Assembly (NCBI GenBank): GCA_017445435.1
Contig: JAFSUE010000157.1
Span: 1 to 8,868, forward strand
From: Selenomonadaceae bacterium
Lineage (GTDB): Bacteria > Bacillota > Negativicutes > Selenomonadales > Selenomonadaceae
DNA: 8,868 nucleotides
Reading direction: 5' to 3'
In this document: positions 1 to 5,336 of the stretch, in pieces
How positions within the stretch are numbered: position 1 is the first letter of the stretch
How the letters are laid out: each line of letters opens with the position of its first letter
Translations under genes and position numbers: made by a program
The notes under the pieces: generated by a model
The model's database searches: none
The model's input: the letters and a program-made list of their open reading frames with translations, nothing else
Told to the model about the DNA's origin: nothing

Positions 1-30
1 CATCTTATGAACTACTATTTGAAGCACCGA

Positions 31-61
31 CCTTATAACCGATTAATAAGGCTTTATTTTT
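31..61 (+). terminator. Weak hairpin plus T-rich tail, possible plus-strand terminator
   Basis: CCTTAT (31-36) can pair with ATAAGG (46-51) across a 9-base loop, and CTTTATTTTT follows directly at 52-61. This is the shape of a factor-independent terminator read on the plus strand, for a gene lying left of the window. The stem is only six pairs and mostly A-T, so termination would be weak. Read on the minus strand the hairpin is not followed by a T run, so it does not explain the end of ileS. The rest of positions 1-102 shows no convincing gene; short open stretches exist on both strands but cannot be tied to a protein. Confidence 0.3.
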
Positions 62-102
62 ATCACCTTCTTATAACTTTTCTTTAGCTGTTGAGTGCCC
101 CC

Positions 103-3100
103 CTAAATTTTTTCGACGCCGAGAGAAATTTTTTCGCCGTTAATATCCCAATTCGTGACGATAGTTGCGGCGTCGTCAAAAATAATTTTGTCGCACAAAG
201 TTATAGCTTGAATTTCAGCCGCGTTGCGTTTAATAATTTCGGCAAGTTTATCGTTGCCCTGCGCGGAAAGTTTTATTCTATCCGTAACCTCAAATTTACT
301 GTCACGACGCATTGTCTGTACCTTGCTGATAATTTCGCGTACAAAGCCTTCCTCAATTAATTCAGGCGTCAACGTCGTCGACAGCGCAATAGCAACATCG
401 TTGTCGTTTTGGCAGTTATAACCTTCGCTCTGTTCGATAGTGACTTCAACATCTTCCGCCGTCAAAATAACTTCGCCGCTTGTCAAGCTAAGTTTAAGTT
501 CGCCAGTCTTATCAAGTGTAGCCTTCGACGCCGCGCCGTTAATCGTAGTCAACGCCGCTTTAATTTCGCCAATCTGTTTACCAACTTTCTTTCCAAGTAC
601 GCGGAAATTTGGCTTAAAGGTATACTTCACAAATTCTTCCATATTTGCGCGGAATTCGACGGACTTAACATTCAATTCATCTTCGATAATCTCAACGAAA
701 AATTCAGGCAAAATTTCATTCGCCTTGACGTACATTTTAGCGACAGGTTGACGATTTTTAATATTGGCGGCATTGCGGGCGGCGCGTCCAAGTACAACAA
801 TTTTCGTGACAAGCGCCATATTTTTTTCCAATTCAGCGTCAATCAAACTTTCATCAGCCGTCGGATAATCGCAAAGGTGAACACTTTCCCGCGCAGATTT
901 GTCGATACTGCAGACTAAGTTGCGGTAAATATTTTCTGTAATGAACGGTACAAGCGGCGCGGCAATCTTCGCAAAAGTTACTAACGCAGTATAAAGCGTC
1001 ATGTAAGCATTAATTTTATCCTGCTCCATACCTTTCGCCCAAAAACGCGCACGACTTCTGCGGACGTACCAGTTAGAAAGTTCGTCAACAAAATTTTGCA
1101 ACGCTTTAGCCGTTTCAGTAACTTTGTAATTCGTCAAGTAATCGTCGACAGTCTTAACAACCGTATTCAAGCGTGATAAACACCACTTATCCATAACGCT
1201 AAGTTTATCGTATTCAAGCTGATATTTTGTCGCGTCGAAGTTGTCAATATTTGCGTACAGCACGAAGAAAGCGTAGGTGTTCCACAACGTCCCTAAAAAT
1301 TTGCGTTGCCCTTCAGTAACTGCCTCATCAGAATATCTTTTCGGCAAGTAAGGCACGCTATTTTCATAAAAGTACCAGCGAATTGCATCGGCGCCGTGTT
1401 TTTTCAGCGTTTCCATTGGATCAACCGCGTTGCCTTTGGACTTAGACATTTTCTGCCCGTCTTTGTCCTGCACGTGACCCATGACGATACAATTTTTAAA
1501 TGACGCTGAATCAAAAAGCAATGTCGAAATTGCAACCAATGAATAAAACCAGCCGCGCGTTTGGTCGACAGCTTCACTGATGAAATCTGCGGGGTAGTGA
1601 TTCTCAAAAATTTCTTTATTCTCAAATGGATAATGCCATTGCGCGAAAGGCATTGCGCCGCTATCAAACCAACAGTCAATAACTTCAGGTACGCGGTGCA
1701 TTTCGCCGCCACATTTTGGACAAGGGAAAGTTACGTTGTCAATGTACGGGCGGTGCAGTTCAATATCATCTGGACAATTTTTAGACAAACTTTTTAACTC
1801 GTCGATTGAACCGATTGAATGTTGATGACCGCAGGAACATTCCCAAATATTTAACGGCGTCCCCCAGTAACGGTTACGCGAAATTCCCCAATCCTGCACG
1901 TGTTCAAGCCAATCACCAAATCTGCCCGTGCCAATCGTCGGCGGCAACCAATTTATTGTAGCGTTATTCTTCAAAAGATTTTCTTTAACCGCCGTCATCT
2001 TAATAAACCACGATTCACGCGCATAATAAATCAGCGGTGTATCGCAGCGCCAACAATGCGGATAACTATGTTCAAAGACTGGCGCTTTAAAAAGTTTGCC
2101 TGTAACTTTCAAGTCTTTCAAAATAAGCGGGTCAGCGTCTTTAACAAAAGTTCCAGCCCATGAAGTTTCAGCCGTCATATTGCCTTTGCCGTCGACGAAC
2201 TGAATAAACGGCGTACCATATTTTTTGCAGACGCGGTTATCATCTTCACCGAAGGCGGGCGCACAGTGAACAATGCCTGTACCGTCTTCAGTCGTAACGT
2301 AATCGTCGCAAGTCACGAAAAACGCAGGTTTGCCACTTTTTGCAACAATTTCATCAGCGAACGGGTAAAGCGGCTCATACTTTTTAAATTCAAGTTCAGC
2401 GCCTTTAAACGTCGCTAAAATATTTTTTTCGCCTTCAACGTCTTCAAAAACTTTTTCGACAAGCGCCGCCGCTAAAATGTATTTAACGCCGTTGACTTCA
2501 ATTTTCACGTAATCGACATTTGGATTGACGCACAAAACTAAATTTGAAGGCAACGTCCAAGGAGTAGTCGTCCACGCTAAATAATATGCGTCGTCGTCAA
2601 CTGCCTTGAACTTGACCATTGCTGAACGCTCTTTTAAATCTTTGTAGCCAAGTGAAACTTCATGACTTGAAAGCGGCGTACCACAACGCGGACAGTACGG
2701 CACAACTTTATGACCTTTATAAAGTAAATCTTTCTCCCAAATTTTTTTCAGCGCCCACCATTCGGACTCAATATAATAATTTTCGTAGGTAATGTACGGG
2801 TCGTCCATATCAGCCCAAAATCCTACGACGCCTGAAAATTCTTCCCACATAGCTTTATATTTCCAGACAGATTCGCGGCACTTTTTGATGAACGGTTCAA
2901 TGCCATAAGCTTCAATTTGTTCCTTGCCGTTAATGCCGATAAGTTTTTCAACTTCCAATTCGACGGGCAAGCCGTGAGTATCCCAGCCAGCTTTACGCAA
3001 AACTTTTTCGCCCTTCATTGAGTGATAGCGCGGGAATAAATCTTTGATGACGCGGGTTAAAACGTGTCCAATATGCGGCTTACCGTTAGCAGTAGGCGGA

Positions 3101-3237
3101 CCGTCATAAAATGTGAAATTTTTGCAACCTTCGCGTTGGTCGATAGCTTTTTGCGCGATATTATTTTCTGCCCAAAAATTTTCAACTTCCTTTTCGCGGC
3201 TAGCAAAATTCAAATTCGTATCAACTTTTTTGTACAA
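103..3237 (-). CDS. ileS: Isoleucyl-tRNA synthetase (long, eukaryote-like IleS2 type)
   Basis: Class I cytoplasmic enzyme that charges tRNA-Ile with isoleucine using ATP and edits mischarged valine. Counting from the TTG start (1044 residues), HIGH is at 55-58 and KMSKS at 596-600. The CP1 editing domain shows WTTTPWTLPSN near 220 and GTGIVHCAPAFGEDD near 320. DWGISRNRYWGTP is near 450. Cys pairs of zinc-ribbon type occur near 180 (CPRCG), 468 (CSCG) and 505 (CPKCG). The anticodon-binding helical domain follows KMSKS. Length and the SWFIKMT/NRYWGTP style fit the eukaryote-like branch rather than the roughly 930-residue bacterial type; that branch is known for low mupirocin sensitivity, which is inferred here, not shown. 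An in-frame ATG lies nine codons upstream (3264), but those codons contain the ribosome site, and the family usually begins at the MYKKV-like segment, so TTG at 3237 is preferred. No T-box is visible upstream. Confidence 0.95.
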   Translation of the reverse strand: MYKKVDTNLNFASREKEVENFWAENNIAQKAIDQREGCKNFTFYDGPPTANGKPHIGHVLTRVIKDLFPRYHSMKGEKVLRKAGWDTHGLPVELEVEKLIGINGKEQIEAYGIEPFIKKCRESVWKYKAMWEEFSGVVGFWADMDDPYITYENYYIESEWWALKKIWEKDLLYKGHKVVPYCPRCGTPLSSHEVSLGYKDLKERSAMVKFKAVDDDAYYLAWTTTPWTLPSNLVLCVNPNVDYVKIEVNGVKYILAAALVEKVFEDVEGEKNILATFKGAELEFKKYEPLYPFADEIVAKSGKPAFFVTCDDYVTTEDGTGIVHCAPAFGEDDNRVCKKYGTPFIQFVDGKGNMTAETSWAGTFVKDADPLILKDLKVTGKLFKAPVFEHSYPHCWRCDTPLIYYARESWFIKMTAVKENLLKNNATINWLPPTIGTGRFGDWLEHVQDWGISRNRYWGTPLNIWECSCGHQHSIGSIDELKSLSKNCPDDIELHRPYIDNVTFPCPKCGGEMHRVPEVIDCWFDSGAMPFAQWHYPFENKEIFENHYPADFISEAVDQTRGWFYSLVAISTLLFDSASFKNCIVMGHVQDKDGQKMSKSKGNAVDPMETLKKHGADAIRWYFYENSVPYLPKRYSDEAVTEGQRKFLGTLWNTYAFFVLYANIDNFDATKYQLEYDKLSVMDKWCLSRLNTVVKTVDDYLTNYKVTETAKALQNFVDELSNWYVRRSRARFWAKGMEQDKINAYMTLYTALVTFAKIAAPLVPFITENIYRNLVCSIDKSARESVHLCDYPTADESLIDAELEKNMALVTKIVVLGRAARNAANIKNRQPVAKMYVKANEILPEFFVEIIEDELNVKSVEFRANMEEFVKYTFKPNFRVLGKKVGKQIGEIKAALTTINGAASKATLDKTGELKLSLTSGEVILTAEDVEVTIEQSEGYNCQNDNDVAIALSTTLTPELIEEGFVREIISKVQTMRRDSKFEVTDRIKLSAQGNDKLAEIIKRNAAEIQAITLCDKIIFDDAATIVTNWDINGEKISLGVEKI

Positions 3238-3249
3238 AATTTTCACCTC
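3235..3249 (-). promoter_or_regulatory. ileS ribosome binding site and TTG start
   Basis: On the minus strand GAGGTG (3249-3244) is followed by six bases, AAAATT, and then TTG (3237-3235). The upstream ATG at 3264 has no purine-rich site before it. The nearly identical arrangement at the divergent dnaX start supports TTG as the true initiator. Confidence 0.8.
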
Positions 3250-3268
3250 ATTAAAATTTTTCATTGTA

Positions 3269-3282
3269 AGTTGAAAGTTGAA
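3269..3282 (+). repeat. Two tandem heptamers AGTTGAA
   Basis: AGTTGAA occurs twice back to back (3269-3275 and 3276-3282) in the spacer just upstream of ileS, continuing into an A run. Two copies could be chance. It is recorded because the other intergenic repeats in this window also have a 7-base period. Confidence 0.4.
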
Positions 3283-3377
3283 AAAAGATAATTCGCCGAT
3301 TGTTAAAATTTATCCTGCAATTAATTTAAATCAAAATAGAAAGGGGCGCGTCCTTGTGCTATTCTATTTAATTGAAA

Positions 3378-3405
3378 ATTTTATTTTTAAATTTGAGTTA
3401 TTCAA
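3378..3405 (-). promoter_or_regulatory. Candidate ileS promoter
   Basis: On the minus strand TTGAAT (3405-3400, four of six consensus -35 bases) is separated by 16 bases from TAAAAT (3383-3378, five of six consensus -10 bases). This would give a leader of roughly 130 nt before the TTG start. The spacer is very AT-rich and other loose matches exist, so the assignment is tentative. The leader shows no T-box consensus (AGGGTGG...CCGCG), although that control is common for ileS in Firmicutes. Confidence 0.35.
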
Positions 3406-3418
3406 CGCCGTATAAAAA

Positions 3419-3447
3419 TTGACCAACGAAATTGAGTTTGCTATAAT
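3419..3447 (+). promoter_or_regulatory. Strong sigma-70-type promoter for dnaX-ybaB
   Basis: TTGACC at 3419-3424 matches the -35 consensus at five of six bases. Exactly 17 bases later, TATAAT at 3442-3447 is a perfect -10 box. The start of transcription would fall near 3454, giving a short leader of about 35 nt. It lies directly upstream of the dnaX ribosome site, and ybaB is the only other gene downstream on this strand before the convergent genes, so it probably drives both. Confidence 0.85.
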
Positions 3448-3473
3448 CAATCAGCGAATAAAATTTTGTTGGC

Positions 3474-3491
3474 GGAGGTGAAAAAATTTTG
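3474..3491 (+). promoter_or_regulatory. dnaX ribosome binding site and TTG start
   Basis: GGAGGTG at 3474-3480 is followed by an 8-base A/T spacer and then TTG at 3489-3491. Translation from this TTG gives an N-terminus (MAYEAMYTKVRP) that aligns in register with the start of DnaX proteins, so the non-ATG start is well supported. Confidence 0.85.
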
Positions 3492-4844
3492 GCGTATGAA
3501 GCAATGTATACAAAAGTTCGACCAAAAACTTTAGCTCAACTTTTGGGACAAGATCACATCACTACAGCTTTAACACGGGCAATTTGCAACGACAGACTTT
3601 CACACGCTTATTTATTGGTAGGTACGCGCGGCACGGGCAAAACTTCTACAGCTAGACTTTTGGCTAAGGCTATGAACTGCGAAAAAGTTTTAGCGGCGCA
3701 AAAATCTAAGCAACCTTTAGAATCTTTTGAAATTCCCTGCGGAAAATGTCCGTCGTGCTTGTCAATCAATTCATCGCCTGACAACATAGAATTTGACGCG
3801 GCGTCCAATCGTTCAGTCGACGACGTACAGCGCCTTTTGTCGACGGCTGGATTAGCTCCCCTGCAGTCACGCGTTAAAACTTATATAATTGACGAAGTGC
3901 ATATGCTTTCATTCGAGGCTGTCAACTCAATTTTAAAGTTGATTGAAGAGCCGCCGCCGAACGTTGCATTTTTTTTAGCGACGACAGAATTTAACAAAGT
4001 TCCGCAAACAATTCGTTCACGCTGTCAAATTTTGAACTTCCATTTAGTTCCCAATGACACCGTTGCAATGTACCTTCAAAAGTTGTCGAAGTCGTTGGGC
4101 GTTGAACTTTCAAAAGATGCGGCTAAAAAATTAGCTAGACTTGCCGCAGGTTCAATGCGCGACGCCGTCACGTACTTTGATCAGTGCTACGCTATGGCGG
4201 ATAAAACTATTTCGCTTGATGACGTGAATAAAAATTTAGGCTTGGTATCTGATTCAGACTTGGACGAAATAATTTTAGCCGTCAAAGATAACAATCGGAC
4301 TGCGCTGAATGAATCTATTAACCATGCTTTTCGGTCTGGATTGTCAGCAATTTCCATTGCGGAAGCTTTAATTGGGCGTCTTCGCGACGTTGAATTTAAT
4401 TCGCTGAAAAATCGCCGTGATACTGAATTGAACTTTATCGAAAATTTTTCCGCCGAAATTAGAAAAATTATCGTTGAAATGCAATATTCTGGCGTTCCCG
4501 ATATAATTTTTGAAATGGCGTTGATGAAACTTGCCGCGCCGAAAATTTCCACTCAAACTGAAATCGTACCTGTTGAAGACGCCGCGCAGATTGAATCGCT
4601 TGACGATATTAAACGCTGTCTTAATGAATTGCGTACGGAAATTTCAGATAGGGAAAAAACTTTACGCGCCGCCTTAAATCAAGCTAATGTAGTCAGTTTT
4701 GCCAACGATATTTTAACGCTTAGCTTTACTTCAGAGACAGTGTCGGATATGTTCAATGAAAATCGTATGGCGAAATTTGAAGAATATTTTTCAAAGAAAC
4801 TTAACCGCCCTGTCAAAGTGGCTAAAGTTTTGAACAAAGATTAA
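3489..4844 (+). CDS. dnaX: DNA polymerase III subunit gamma/tau (clamp loader ATPase), short form
   Basis: AAA+ ATPase of the replicative clamp loader, which opens and loads the beta clamp on DNA. The order of motifs is clear: RPKTLAQLLGQDHI near the N-terminus, Walker A GTRGTGKT at 45-52, the zinc-binding cysteines C64, C84, C87 and C90, Walker B YIIDEVHML at 132-140, sensor 1 around ATTEFNKVP at 164-172, the SRC arginine-finger motif at 177-179, and GSMRDA (sensor 2 region) further on. At 451 residues it is shorter than usual tau proteins (about 550-650), lacking the long Pro/charged linker before a small C-terminal domain. No classical A AAA AAG frameshift site was seen. It is followed 45 bases later by ybaB, the usual neighbour. 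Start is TTG with a strong ribosome site. Confidence 0.95.
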   Translation: MAYEAMYTKVRPKTLAQLLGQDHITTALTRAICNDRLSHAYLLVGTRGTGKTSTARLLAKAMNCEKVLAAQKSKQPLESFEIPCGKCPSCLSINSSPDNIEFDAASNRSVDDVQRLLSTAGLAPLQSRVKTYIIDEVHMLSFEAVNSILKLIEEPPPNVAFFLATTEFNKVPQTIRSRCQILNFHLVPNDTVAMYLQKLSKSLGVELSKDAAKKLARLAAGSMRDAVTYFDQCYAMADKTISLDDVNKNLGLVSDSDLDEIILAVKDNNRTALNESINHAFRSGLSAISIAEALIGRLRDVEFNSLKNRRDTELNFIENFSAEIRKIIVEMQYSGVPDIIFEMALMKLAAPKISTQTEIVPVEDAAQIESLDDIKRCLNELRTEISDREKTLRAALNQANVVSFANDILTLSFTSETVSDMFNENRMAKFEEYFSKKLNRPVKVAKVLNKD

Positions 4845-4889
4845 AAAATTTTTTATAAAAGTTTTTATTAAGAATGGAGGAATTTTTTA

Positions 4890-5300
4890 ATGGCACAGAA
4901 TCCTGGATTTAATCTTGGTGAAATTTTGCAACAAGCGCAGGCAATTCAGCAAAGTTTTGAGGCGAACAAGGAAAAACTTAAACAGGAAACTGCAACTGCG
5001 ACAGTCGGCGGCGGTATGGTGACGGCTACTGTAAATGGTGAAAAGGAAGTCACTGAAGTTAAAATCGCTAAAGAACTTGTTGAGGAAGGCGACGTTTCGG
5101 CGATTGAAGATTTAGTTGTCAGCGCAGTCAACGCGGCGAATGTTGAAATTGACAAAAAAATAAACGCCAACATGGCGGCGTTTGCAGGAAATGCACTTGG
5201 CGGACTTGCTGGACTTGGTGGCGGCGCTGGCGCTGGTGCAGGTGGACTTGGCGATTTAGCTGGTATGCTCGGCGGCTTACTCGGCGGAGGGAAAAAATAA
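4890..5300 (+). CDS. ybaB: YbaB/EbfC family nucleoid-associated DNA-binding protein with Gly-rich tail
   Basis: Small dimeric DNA-binding protein of the YbaB/EbfC family, typically encoded between dnaX and recR and linked to nucleoid organisation and DNA maintenance. The first 100 of 136 residues show the family pattern: an N-terminal helix rich in Gln (EILQQAQAIQQSFE), the GGGMVTATVNGEKEVTEVKI strand region at about 40-59, then the AIEDLVVSAVNAANVEIDKK helix. The family is normally about 105-110 residues; the extra length here is a low-complexity Gly/Ala/Leu tail (about 100-134) ending in two lysines. The ATG is preceded by GGAGG at 4876-4880 with a 9-base spacer. Only 45 bases separate it from dnaX and no terminator is visible between them, so co-transcription is likely. 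recR is not the next gene, which is unusual. Confidence 0.92.
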   Translation: MAQNPGFNLGEILQQAQAIQQSFEANKEKLKQETATATVGGGMVTATVNGEKEVTEVKIAKELVEEGDVSAIEDLVVSAVNAANVEIDKKINANMAAFAGNALGGLAGLGGGAGAGAGGLGDLAGMLGGLLGGGKK

Positions 5301-5330
5301 TTAAGAATTAAGAATGTAGAATTAAGAATT
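5299..5330 (+). repeat. Heptamer repeat AATTAAG, left copy
   Basis: The unit AATTAAG repeats as two exact copies, then the variant AATGTAG, one further exact copy and a final AATT. It starts in the ybaB stop codon region and fills nearly all of the 36-bp gap between the convergent ybaB and double-cobT genes. The reverse complement matches 24 of 25 bases of the copy at 7871-7895. No GC-rich terminator hairpin was found in this gap for either gene; A6T (5292-5298) could pair with AT6 (5328-5334), but only as a weak all-A-T stem. Confidence 0.85.
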
Positions 5331-5336
5331 TTTTAG

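Noticed and set aside
1..87. Short open frames such as a plus-strand stretch ending at TAG 85-87 and a minus-strand peptide of about 20 codons
   Set aside because: Too short, no ribosome site or recognisable protein; cannot be separated from chance.
409..918. Long plus-strand open frame opposite ileS (169 codons)
   Set aside because: It lies wholly antisense to the well-supported ileS and its translation has no family resemblance; a shadow of codon bias.
3265..3420. T-box riboswitch upstream of ileS
   Set aside because: Searched the minus strand for the AGGGTGG...CCGCG core; the only GC-rich string (around 3341-3355) does not fit it.
3838..3975. Programmed slippage in dnaX at the T8 run (3968-3975)
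   Set aside because: A run of eight T can slip, but there is no classical slippery heptamer or evident stimulatory stem, and early slippage at sensor 1 would give a useless product.
5299..5330. CRISPR or bidirectional terminator at the heptamer array
   Set aside because: Units are 7 bases with no spacers, so it is not a CRISPR; the only hairpin possible is all A-T with a long loop, too weak to call a terminator.
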